A stretch of 38,413 nucleotides of DNA from contig JAPEVF010000431.1 in the NCBI GenBank assembly GCA_029747585.1, positions 1 through 38,413 of the forward strand, in the 5' to 3' direction. The DNA is from Pleurotus djamor. Lineage: Eukaryota > Basidiomycota > Agaricomycetes > Agaricales > Pleurotaceae. The translations under genes were made by a program, and so were the position numbers. Below, in pieces: positions 10,502 to 19,341 of this stretch. The notes beneath the pieces are model-generated. The model saw only the letters and a list, made by a program, of their open reading frames with translations. It was not told the origin of the DNA and made no database searches. Each line of letters begins with the position of its first letter. Position 1 is the stretch's first letter.

Positions 10502-11160
10502 TCATTGCCCTTGAACTTCCTCTAAGAGGCGTCTTGCAGCTTCGATCTTCTTCTGTAACACACTTCGTTGGTCCCAACCAGCCATGGCCTGAGTGATAGC
10601 CTGCTCGATTCGCTGTAATTCCATTTCCATTCCATAAATTTCTTGAAAGTGCTATGAGCAGGTACTGATGGGCAACATATTTGGAGGAGACGTACCATAG
10701 TTACTGGGGGAAAGGGGTGGTCCGCGCCTTGGTAAATTTCCTGGTGCCGTTGTAGCATGAAAGAGAGGAGGTGCTGTCCTAGAGGATGGTCCGGCGTTGT
10801 TGTGGACGGTATTGGTATTGCCCCGTCCACCAAAGTTCCCTCCCGACATGGGTCCGTTGAAATGATCGCCTTCATTAATTTCAGTCCTGTTGTCGTTGTT
10901 TTGCGTGCCGGAGACGTTGTTGAGTACCCCTGAACCGAGGTTGTTGTTATTCATCATGGGGGCCGTTTCATACGATCTCGGCTGCATTTGGTCTGCCATA
11001 GAATGTCCAGGCAGTCCCGTCGTGTAGGGAAGCTCAGATCTTTGAGGACCGTTTCCAGCTGGAACCAAGACAGTAGACATTAGCCATGCGTCCCAAGTGT
11101 CGCGGAGGAGCACTCACGTTCAGCATTGTTACGATAGAAGGGGTTGAATCTCGAGTACAT
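10502..11160 (-). CDS. Asn/Gly-rich low-complexity protein with helical tail (paralogue 3 of 3)
   Basis: Function unknown. Exons 11118-11160 (43 nt), 10696-11058, 10502-10641; introns 11059-11117 (GTGAGT...CAG) and 10642-10695 (GTACGT...AAG), both phase 1; 181 aa. N-terminus MYSRFNPFYRNNAEPGNG; middle exon with LGSGVLNNVSGTQNNDN and GGNFGGRGNTNTVHNN; a Pro-rich stretch; tail beginning EIYGMEMELQRIEQAIT and ending RRLLEEVQGQ. The amphipathic tail suggests self-association. The N/G/Q-rich core resembles prion-like segments in composition, but that is inference. The exon phases sum to an uninterrupted frame, and the structure matches paralogue 2 exon by exon. Confidence 0.82.
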
Positions 11161-11860
11161 TGTGTGCGGCTAGCGGGTGAACTTGCGGGGAGCTCTGGGG
11201 GAGCTTACACAGTTAGCGGTTTATAAAGTCGACATCGCGAAAAAAGCGGTGGTAAGCCCATCAACATCAACTTCGTACAGCGCCGAAGTGCCACGAGCTG
11301 GCGGTGCTCAAAGCTTATGTCGCTCTTGATAAGTTCAAAGTTCGCATGTTATTCTATGATTTGGCGGTTATTCTGACAGAACATGAGGCCAACATGAACA
11401 GCCAAACCCACCTATTTTAACACTTCAACAGCACGATTCCTCCGCAAGGCTGCGAAGAGTAGAGAGTACGATTGGGGGCTGGTACTGGGATGGAAACGAG
11501 GAATAAAACATATAGACAAAGTTGTACGTGAAAACACCGTCGGAGCGTGGTGACAAAGGACGCGGTGATGCGAGGACGAAGGGTAAGGGAATGAGCAACA
11601 AGGGAGCTTGTGGCAATAGAAAGAATGGAAGCAAGGTACGTCTGTACACCGGTGCATCAAGGCATCAAAATGAAGACGATAACGACTGAATTCGACGATT
11701 GTCCATGTAAAAGGTCCAAGTAGCAGCAGAAGAGTTGGAAAAACAACAAAACGGCGGCGAGGGTGGGAGTACAAGCAAGTGGAAAAGTCCATGGCAATTT
11801 GACTTCGTACAAGCACAAGTCCCAGGTAGAAAGTCCATGGATGACGATACAAGTAACGTG
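11160..11860. repeat. Duplicated upstream block, copy 2 of 2
   Basis: Direct-repeat partner of 9090-9790, about 2.07 kb away, which equals the spacing of paralogues 2 and 3. The duplicated unit is therefore gene plus upstream DNA. Indels are frequent, and the frames 11412-11852 and 9246-9587 on the minus strand do not agree between copies, arguing against a coding role. Confidence 0.7.
11221..11227 (-). promoter_or_regulatory. TATA-like box of NG-rich paralogue 3
   Basis: Minus-strand TTTATAA, about 61 nt upstream of the ATG, conserved in position with paralogue 2. Confidence 0.55.
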
Positions 11861-13894
11861 AACACCACTAGGCATCGTGTCTAATCTCCTCGGACCAAGC
11901 ACTGGAATAGCATAGCATGCAGCATCTCGGCGTCAACCCAAGCGTAGTTCTTGATATCGCCGGCAAGCCATCGGCCATGCTGTATGCACCGGCGACTGGT
12001 ACCCTTGCGTTGATACGACTTCGAGCGAACAAGGGGGCGCGATGAACGTCTTGCTCGGTGCGCAGGTCTTTGATAGCATCCAGTCAATGAACTAGATTAC
12101 CAAGAAGGCCATTGGTTGACGAACATTCGCAGCTTCGACGGCTACAAGACATAGCTACACCTCCTCGGGGTCGAGGAAAGGCAATGACATGAGTGGGGGA
12201 ACGAGCTGAGACAGTCCTCAGCAGCGTCGGGTGGTTGACGAGATGGGGAGGCTGGACGGTGCGCGGTGGTCATGACTCGGGCACGATCGAGGTAGTGCCG
12301 GTACCGCTGATGTTCGGGATGCAGATGGAAAATGTCGATGGAACGTTGTGTGGAATCTCTCGTGGATGGGGAGGAGGGAGGAACTCGGTCCAAGATTGAC
12401 GTCGAGCTGAGGGGTCGCCACAACGTCCATCGGGATTAAGGAGGTCAAGCCCAGTCGATACTCATACCCTCTGCCCAAGGACAAAGACGATGGCGTAGGA
12501 GGAGGGTGAATACGGTTCGATCATGTCGGATGGTGGGTGTAGTTGAGGTGCGCCGTCGAGTGGATGAGGCTAAAGGTTCAAACGTTCAAGCTCAAGCGTT
12601 CAGAACGTTCAAGGTTCAAACGTTCAACGTTCAAGCTTCAAGCTTCAAGCCTGTAAACAGCATAAACAGCATGCAAACGACGACACGATGAGGTAAACTT
12701 ACCTGGTTTTGAGTACGGAGGGTAGACATCGTCTGCTACTCGACGTTCTTCATCGCAACCGGCAACATGGTTCCCAAATCTCCCAATCACTGCCCATCAT
12801 CGACATCAGTCATGTCCGGCTCATACTCCGTAGTGAGCAAACGGGTCCAAGAGCACCCTGCACCTTGACGCTGTTGAGTCCAGTCCATCGAGGGCATCGA
12901 AAGTTCGTGATTGAGAGAGCAAAAAAGTGGTCCGATCCAGTCTCTGGAGACGTTGGAAAAGATGTCAGCCCCATAAAGGGGTAAGTCATTCAGAAATAGA
13001 CGCACCAAAGCCTACAACTCTCGTCGCGCTCCAGCTTTAGCTCTCAAGCTGACCGTGTCGGGGTCAAACGCACAGGAACGCTTCGTTTTCGACCCGTTTT
13101 CTTCCGAGTAAGAAGTTCATGGGCTTCGGGATCTGCGCTGCCTATTCCGAGGAGTTTGCCCAAGAGGGAAGAGCAGGATGGACTGGTGGAGGAGCTCGAT
13201 GAGCAAGCTTGATCTCAGGCAAGTAGGAGAGAAAAGGCACACCGTTTCAACAGACTTTTCTCGTGAGGCCAGAGGCCTGAGGGTTGGTAGTCACTGGGAT
13301 AACCCGAGCGAATAAAGACCGGATGTTGGAGTACGCGTGAATGTGCGAAATCGACGTGGAGGTGGACCCGAAAATGAAGACGCGCGGGGGACCAAAGACT
13401 CAAAGTACTCATGGTTGGTGGAAGGAAAGAGGAAAGTGCACTCTCTTCGGCGCTTGTTGTCGGTTGATGATAAGATGGGAATATAGGAGTCAGGGACCTC
13501 CTGGAGGCCGTGGTTTAGTACCTCTTGGAGCAGGATGGAAAAAGTGAAGTTCCTACAGCTAGTTCATCCTACTTCGCATATGGCGCTGTGATTCTTCCTA
13601 CGGTTCGAATCCTAGAAGGGCCCAAAACCCCTCAACGTTTTCCTTCCTATTCCTCTTTACAGTTATAACGAACGCCTAGCCGGTTTCACCGCAATCTCCT
13701 CCCCGGGGATCTTGTCCCTCGCCTTTAATCCATTCAATTATTTCTCCTTTTGGGAGATCCAGGGCGGTTGGCGCATCGAGCACAGCTTCAACTCCAGTTT
13801 TGACGTTGCTGTTAAGAACTCTATCACCACATGTCTGCGACGTTAAAAGGCCAATGCTTCTTTATCCCCAGGCTCAGCTAGATCACTCATCACA
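11861..13894. other. 2-kb intergenic region, no gene supported
   Basis: Only short, overlapping, mutually shadowing frames occur here (for example 12142-12484 minus, 12709-12984 plus, 13215-13547), with no family motif, no consistent intron set and no conserved partner elsewhere in the window. A GTTCAA-type simple repeat sits at 12571-12650. The last 250 bp are presumably the promoter of the DUF6593 gene to the right. Confidence 0.35.
12571..12650. repeat. GTTCAA/GCTTCAA imperfect simple repeat
   Basis: About 80 bp made of near-tandem copies of (a/c)GTTCAA and AGCTTCAA with one- to three-base spacers. It probably arose by replication slippage. It does not lie in a recognisable gene. Confidence 0.65.
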
Positions 13895-14583
13895 ATGAAG
13901 CTATACCTCTCAGACAGCGACCCGCGCAATACTGTCTTCGGTTCTGAAACGGATGGGAGAGCAATGTACATTGTCGACACACCGTTCAAGTTCTTCGATA
14001 CACGGGTATCAAAGATTTCGAAGGTCGTTCATGGCGTGGTAGAGCCATTGGCTGAGATCGAGTGGCATACCTTTGCTTCGTCGAGGCTGAGGTTTCAAGG
14101 CAAGGATGTGGCGTTTACAGATATGTTCCAGCGCGTTGGATTTGCGTGGAGGTGAGTTCGTACCGTTTATATCTCTTACTTTGGGGTGAAAGACTCATGA
14201 ATGGTTTAACAGAGACCGCGTGTTCGTTGGTACGGACGACCGAGAATATAAGTGGAGACTCTCTTCTGCTTCCAAGGTGATATCGTCGCACTGTACTCCT
14301 TCGGAATCACCTCTCTGATGCTCCTCTCCAGCTTTATCTGAATGACAGAACTGAAACCCCCGTTGCTCGATCCCATAAATTGTCTCTTGGTATCTTCGGT
14401 CCTAGTCACTCGCCGTACCTTGAGGTATTCCCGGAGGGAGAGGGAATTTTGGACATGATTATCATCACGTTCGTTTATGTGGAGAAGTTACGGAGAGATA
14501 ATGAACGACGGAGAAGGAGGGGAGCTGCGGGTGGAGGTGGTCCTGGAGGAGGCGGTGATGGTGGAGGTGGAGGTGGCTGTTAG
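13895..14583 (+). CDS. DUF6593-type small protein (copy 1)
   Basis: Member of a basidiomycete family I recognise as DUF6593-like; molecular function unknown. Exons 13895-14151, 14213-14276 (64 nt), 14332-14583; introns 14152-14212 (phase 2) and 14277-14331 (phase 0); 190 aa. Landmarks in order: MKLYLSDSDPRNTVFG start; YIVDTPFKFFDTRVSKISKV; LAEIEWHTFASSRLRF; DMFQRVGFAWR; RDRVFVGTDDREYKWRL; LYLNDRTETPVARSH; YLEVFPEGEGILDMIIITFV; YVEKLRRDNERRR. A Gly-rich tail of about 20 residues follows and is peculiar to this copy. No signal peptide or transmembrane segment. The start is fixed by the family's MKL(Y/I) opening. It is transcribed towards copy 2, and the two stops are about 80 bp apart. Confidence 0.88.
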
Positions 14584-14664
14584 GTGGTCGATGGATCGAA
14601 CAAGGTTCGCTTCGGTTATCAACGACCCTGTACTACAGAGTATGTACACTGCTTGATCTAGTAA

Positions 14665-15327
14665 TTACACCGCTGCGGTAGCGGCTTCAACCGCAGCTTC
14701 TTGATCTTGCCTACGCCTCGCTTCGACGTAGACGAAGGTGATTACGATTAAATCCATCATGTGCTGTCCTTCCGGGAAGATCTCCAGGTACGCAGGATGC
14801 TTTGAGCCCACGATTCCGTATGAACGAAAGTGGTATTTTGCAATAACTGTATCCGATGCATCGTTTCGAACGAGCTAAAAAGACTTCAAGTGAGTAAACT
14901 CGGTATCTTGATGACCGCTGAAGTGCATGCCTTTGGTCCTGATGCGCCAGCCTTTGTCGTCCATCGATATTCCTGGCCGTCTGGCGCGGTGAACTGCCTG
15001 TCTCTGTCAAGGATCGGGGCTTGAAATCAATACCATGCGGAGGGAAAGAGATATGGACTCTTCTTACCCCCACAAGACACCTGCCCTCTTGAAGAACTCC
15101 GTCGACTTCAAAGCCCTCCCACCGTACTTTATCTTCGGGATACCAAGATTCGACCACTCGATCTCAGCCAGCAGATTGGCATCGCGTCCTTTCGCTCCTA
15201 GCTTGGATATCGAAGTGACGCGCGAGTGTATCCATCTGAAGGGAGTATCGATGTGGTAGACTTCTGGACCGTTTTCGTAGGAGATAGTCGTCTCTTGTGG
15301 ATCGTCTTTCGAGAAAATGAGCTTCAT
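14665..15327 (-). CDS. DUF6593-type small protein (copy 2)
   Basis: Convergent neighbour of copy 1. Exons 15068-15327, 14916-15003 (or 14931-15003), 14665-14874. Intron 1 is 15004-15067 (GTAAGA...CAG, phase 2). Intron 2 has two readings: a 41-nt GT-AG intron (14875-14915) giving 185 aa, or a 56-nt GC-AG intron (14875-14930) giving 180 aa whose donor sits at the codon where copies 1 and 3 are spliced. Landmarks: MKLIFSKDDPQETTIS start, VYHIDTPFRW, LLAEIEWSNLGIPKIKYGG, FFKRAGVLW, RQFTAPDGQEYRW, LVRNDASDTVIAKYHF, HPAYLEIFPEGQHMMD, FVYVEARRRQDQE. Function unknown. No signal peptide. Confidence is high for the gene, moderate for exon 2's edge. Confidence 0.85.
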
Positions 15328-15363
15328 GGTGGGAGAAGGAAGGAAGAAGTGAACAACAACTTG

Positions 15364-15373
15364 TGTTTATAAG
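15364..15373 (-). promoter_or_regulatory. TATA-like box of DUF6593 copy 2
   Basis: Minus-strand CCTTATAAAC, about 37-46 nt upstream of the ATG. It lies in an otherwise ACAACA/CTTCC-rich leader typical of fungal 5' UTRs. Confidence 0.45.
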
Positions 15374-15679
15374 GTTCGGTCGTCGCTTTGGCTTGGCCTC
15401 AATACGGCAAGCTGTTGGAGAGAGGGAGCTTGATTGCATTCAGTTCATGGGGCACAAGTGGAGCGCAGCTACTCTAATAGTCCGTAGTCAGCGCTTCAGC
15501 GCTCAGCGGCGCTCGCTGCGATTCTTGGAGTTTCGTACACAGGTTCCCGAAGTGGGCGGACGAAAAGCAGCCAAGGAGGGTGCACTAAAGTTCATAGTTC
15601 CCGGATCCGTGTACGAGGATTGGACAAGGAGTCCTTCTCTATAGATCGGGAGGACTACTCTAGATGAAGGGTCATGTAA
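15374..15679. other. Intergenic, no gene supported
   Basis: Short frames only. It contains the upstream region of DUF6593 copy 2 and the 3' flank of the GTPase gene (both minus strand), including a local gctcagcg(gc)gctc repeat near 15495-15515. Confidence 0.4.
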
Positions 15680-16824
15680 TTAAAGAGGAGTAGCTGCCTT
15701 CGAGGATGTACAACGGGGGCCATATTTTCTGGTAATCTGACAAAAATGGTCGGAGATTGGGATGAGGAGCATTCTCATCTCCGCGAACGCCGCCTCTAGT
15801 TGAATTTGTATCTCTGCATACTCCTTCTTGATAGCGTCGAGTGAGGTTTCCTCGTTCGCCCGTTTAATGGGGGTTTGTAGCTGCAACCGTAAGGTCTTCT
15901 GACGCTCCGCAAGACTTCGGAAGCCCTCGAAGACCACTCGAGCCGGTCCGGGGCTTGGAAACAGTGCGTCGAGGTCTTCAAGTTCAGCCTGCACTTCCCT
16001 TTCCGTTCTCTCGTCTCTGGCTTGTATGATACGGATTAGAGCATCCCACGCTGATTCTTCGCCGTTGTGGTATCGGACGACCTTGGAACCTTGATTGATT
16101 AGCGGCTTCCACTCGTTGCTTTCAAGCTTATCCAGGATGTCTGTTGCGCTCGCTTCATCAGGAACAGAGTCCCACATCGTCGTCACCAGGGATATGTTTG
16201 CTAATTCACCCTTCCCGCACAGCTCTTCGAACATGCGGAGGTTACTGAGAGGCCAATTGAGTCGCCTCTCGGAGATGGGGTGAAAATATAAGATTCCAGA
16301 CAGCTTTTGTCCCTTCGGATAACTAAAAGGACACAGCGCAGTTAGCGAAGAAATTGTCAGAGGAAAGAGAAAAGCGAGAACTCCTTCGCACCATGCGTCT
16401 ATCCATTCCGAAAGTATCTTCAGAACTTCGCCTCGGGGTAAATTAGTTTCAATCGAGCTAGATTTGAATCCTGGGGTGTCAAGGAATACGATATCGCGGG
16501 GCCCTTGGTCATAGCAGGGAATTCTATGCGAGATAACACCTGTGTGATGTGGCCCCACTTGTCCTCCTGGACTGGACTGAGCATGTTGATGAACTAGATG
16601 TACAATGTTATCTAAATGCATGTTTTCAGATTGGATTCCATTGAAATACGTACAGATGTCTTTCCACTCCCTTGAGGTCCAATCAGTCTGAAATGGGCTT
16701 TCAGTCAGCATGAGCAAAGTGATGGCCTCAATGTTTCACCGACGCAAAAATGAGTTCTTCTGGGAACGAGGGTTCAGCTCGATTGTGCTCCGTCGCTGTG
16801 GAGCCACCGCTGTGGGAGTCTCTC
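15680..16824 (-). CDS. AIG1-like P-loop GTPase, frame broken by one base (GTPase 1)
   Basis: P-loop GTPase of the AIG1/GIMAP-like group expanded in Agaricomycetes; cellular role unknown. Proposed exons: 16744-16824, 16654-16687 (34-nt P-loop micro-exon), 16392-16593, 15680-16322; introns 16688-16743, 16594-16653, 16323-16391. Motifs: EELIFALIGPQGSGKTS (G1), FINML, DIVFLDTPGF (G3), LSGILYFHPIS, NISLVTTMWD (G4 region), then a Glu/Arg/Gln-rich coiled-coil tail. Exon 3 is 202 nt whereas the homologous exon of GTPase 2 is 203 nt, and the frame slips at GAATTCCCTGC (CCC at 16517-16519), consistent with one missing C. An alternative acceptor 17 nt downstream would restore the frame but drop FINML. 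The start codon is unclear: no ATG in frame in the first exon, which may be spliced to GTPase 2. Confidence 0.65.
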
Positions 16825-16914
16825 CTTGAGGGCGGATCAGAGTTCAATGGCTTCGTCGTTGTCGAAACGGTGCTCTGCGTCGGCTGGGTCCCCGGCGGAT
16901 GGTCGTTTCCCGAC

Positions 16915-18111
16915 TCACTTCATGGTATTGTTAGTGAGCAGTAACATTCGGCATAACTGGGAGGAGGCGCACGGGATGGAAGGGTCAATGATGGTCGTTG
17001 ACTTCACCGTAGTAAAGCGTTGGAGATTCCGTGGAATCGAAATGAATTGCTTCAAGAATTGCACCATATCCTCAGACGCCATTCGACAGTCTTCATAATC
17101 CTTCTTGAGAGATCTTATCTTGGACTGTTCAGTCTCGCAGACCTTCGAGCACCGCCGAAGTTGATTGAGAACGTGTTGTTGGCGTGTCATTAGATTTTGT
17201 AAAGTCACGTAAACGCCCTGTCCAGCCATGGTGCTTGAGAGGGTGCGCCGTATATCGTCGAGTTCGCATCGAAGCTCCGCGGTGAAGCGCATGTTGCGCG
17301 ATTCGATGATAGATTCAATGATGCTCCAGGCAGAATGCTCAGTGTTATCGTGGCGAAGCACTAATGGCTTAGGCTTGGCGGAAGAAGTATGAGTCTGGTC
17401 GATGGAAGAAGTCCGAGTCCATAAGGAAAGCAATTCCTGCTCCTTATCTGCGAGGGCGCTACAGTCAACTTGTTCATCCCACATCGTAGTCACGTATATG
17501 ATATCCTCTTCGCCGAAAAGCGCCTTCATGACAGACAGACACGTCTTTGATGATCCTGAAATCTTTTCATAATTGATGTGGTGAAGATTCAGGACCACTG
17601 AAGGTCGAAGGTTTCGTTTGGTTCTACAGTAAAGATGAGGGTCGTTTCCGTGGGCACGATCAAGGGGGAAAACTTCTCGTACAGGTGCTTTTCAACCCAA
17701 TCACGAACAATTTGGTATGTCTCGCGGTCTGACTTGTTGGTATGGTTGAACCCGGGGGTATCCACGAAGACGATATCGTGGGTACTGCGTTCGAGGTGCT
17801 GCAGCTTGAAGATATCAACCCTGTCCGTACAAGACTGTAGTTTCTCCCCAGCCGCCCCTGTTTTACCGCTTGCCTTTTCAATGAACTTCATGTACGTATG
17901 TGAACAAAGAACGAAGGAGAGGGATACCAGTGACTAACCGTGCTTTTTCCGGCACCCGTGACCCCCATCACGCTGAAGGGCACGCTTGTAAAATCACCTA
18001 ACATCACGGTAGACAAGAGCGATGGACTAACACGATGATGATGTCGTCCGAAGTTATGTCTAACGGCTCAATACCGAAGAATCGACCTTTCAAGAACAAC
18101 GAAACCTTTTC
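16915..18111 (-). CDS. AIG1-like P-loop GTPase (GTPase 2)
   Basis: Tandem paralogue of GTPase 1. Exons 18032-18111, 17939-17972 (34-nt P-loop micro-exon), 17683-17885, 16915-17623; introns 17973-18031, 17886-17938, 17624-17682. About 341 aa from the exon edge. Motifs: DITSDDIIIVVMGVTGAGKST (split here as DDIIIV and VMGVTGAGKST), FIEKASGK, LQSCTDRVDIFKL, HDIVFVDTPGFNHT (G3), VVLNLHHINYEKISG, DIIYVTTMWDEQV (G4 region), ELRCELDDIRRTL, then a helical tail. GTP binding is expected; hydrolysis is not certain. The N-terminus is unresolved: exon 1 has no ATG after an upstream stop and begins at an acceptor (ctgacag), so a short upstream exon is missing from the model. The last codons (ATG AA|GTGAGT) contain a strong donor, so the protein may run on into GTPase 1. 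Confidence 0.72.
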
Positions 18112-18132
18112 CTGTCAGTACAAACATGTCGT

Positions 18133-18646
18133 TTAAAAGGTAAGAACAAGACACTCGGGATTCGCACGATAATATTGCGGATCTGCGTTGCGCCATGAAA
18201 TCCTGATTTCGTTGGCTCCTTCTCCTGGGCACGCACAGTTGCCGAAGATGAAAGATCTCCAGAGCTGCTACACGAGGTCGTCAGTTGGGAAGTTGAAATT
18301 ACGGTCTCGATCGACTGACCTTGCAGTATAGACATCCGACAGTATGATTGAAGATGCAGAGGGATTGGGTCGTCCGGTAGTCGTGGCGATTGAGATGGTG
18401 CACGTAGATAAAGGTCAGGTAGACACCAAGTGAAGGCACAGCGGCTACGCACGATCCTCCATCCGAACTTGCTTCTAGAGGAGCCTTTCTACTAGCATTG
18501 AGAGCTTCAAAAGCGATCGCAGCGTGAGCCTCGGAGAGGTGAATGGTATGTGGTGTTCTAATTGCATCATCTGCTCGGGGAGAAAGATCAATTGCGAGAG
18601 GCGTCAAAGATGGGAAGGACAGGCTCTGATTTGAGCTGGTGTTCAT
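18133..18646 (-). CDS. Small protein of unknown function, two exons
   Basis: Not recognised. Exons 18320-18646 and 18133-18267, intron 18268-18319 (GTCAGT...GTGTAG, 52 nt, phase 0); 153 aa. N-terminal half Ser/Thr/Pro-rich and probably disordered (MNTSSNQSLSFPSLTPLAID), then LSEAHAAIAFEALNASRK, GVYLTFIYVHHLNRHDY, a Cys-containing stretch GCLYCK|QLWRSFIFGNCACPG, and a C-terminus with EIRISWRNADPQYYRAN. The stop lies 22 nt upstream of the first recognised exon of GTPase 2 in the same orientation, so it may instead be the N-terminal part of that gene. The only splice that keeps phase uses a 36-nt intron, which would be very short. Confidence 0.4.
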
Positions 18647-19341
18647 TGATGTCTGGGGGCTCGGAGGATGTGATGGCGTTGCTGGGGGTCGAGTAGATAG
18701 TGAGTTCCTGTAGATTCATTGTATTCACGGTTAGACGACAAACGCCTTGAGAGTCGGAACCGAGATGAAAGCCTACGATTTGAACGGCTTCGCGCGTTTC
18801 GAGTCCATCCAACCGTGCTTATCGTATTCGATGAGTCGGTGGCTGGTCACGGAGAGTCTGGTGAGCTACGATGTGCCAAAAACAAACGGCTGGGTATGGT
18901 GGGAGGGAAGTGTAGTAGATGAGCGTTGAAATTGGGGGTGATGCCCTTCGGCGTCAACTTTGAAGCTTTGAAGACTCGTGCAATCGGGGATACTAGTCCT
19001 GTCAGAATTTTCATGATGGATGCTCGATTTCGGTGCTCGGAAGCCAGAAAATTCATGGATTTTGAGACGATAAGGAACATGAGGATGCAAGGAGCTGAAG
19101 GATTGGATGGTCTAGGGTAAATTGCTCGGGTTGGGTTGACGTGCAAGTAAAACAATTCATTTCGCAGTCAAGCCGTCGATTTCTCATAATTAATTCTGGT
19201 CCTCATGGCCGCCTTCGCTCGGTTCGATGAGAAAGTGGCCAAGTCGCGAGTTTCTGTATCCCTGAAGACGAATGAAGCAAAGTGTCTGTAGAGATAGACA
19301 TAGAGTACAGACATGCTGTGAACGCGTTGCGTGATCATATC
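18647..19341 (-). other. Unresolved region with protein-like pieces on the minus strand
   Basis: Minus-strand pieces look coding but sit in different frames: MNFLASEHRNRASIMKIL... near 18850-19070, GFHLGSDSQGVCRLTVNT... near 18720-18812 running into MNLQELTIYSTPSNAI... at 18647-18720. They may be upstream exons of the 18133-18646 gene or a dead gene. 19130-19341 holds only the 3' flank of DUF6593 copy 3. Confidence 0.25.

Noticed and set aside
11412..11852. Minus-strand open frame of 146 codons
   Set aside because: Same duplicated block; no agreement with the 9246-9587 frame, cysteine/phenylalanine-rich low-information composition.
13595..13620. GGTTCGAATCC, a perfect tRNA B-box
   Set aside because: No matching A-box, acceptor or anticodon stem can be folded around it; T-stem pairs fail. 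Possibly a decayed tRNA or chance.
14510..14583. Gly-rich repeat at the end of DUF6593 copy 1 as a separate repeat element
   Set aside because: It is the in-frame C-terminal tail (GGT/GGA codons) of the gene.
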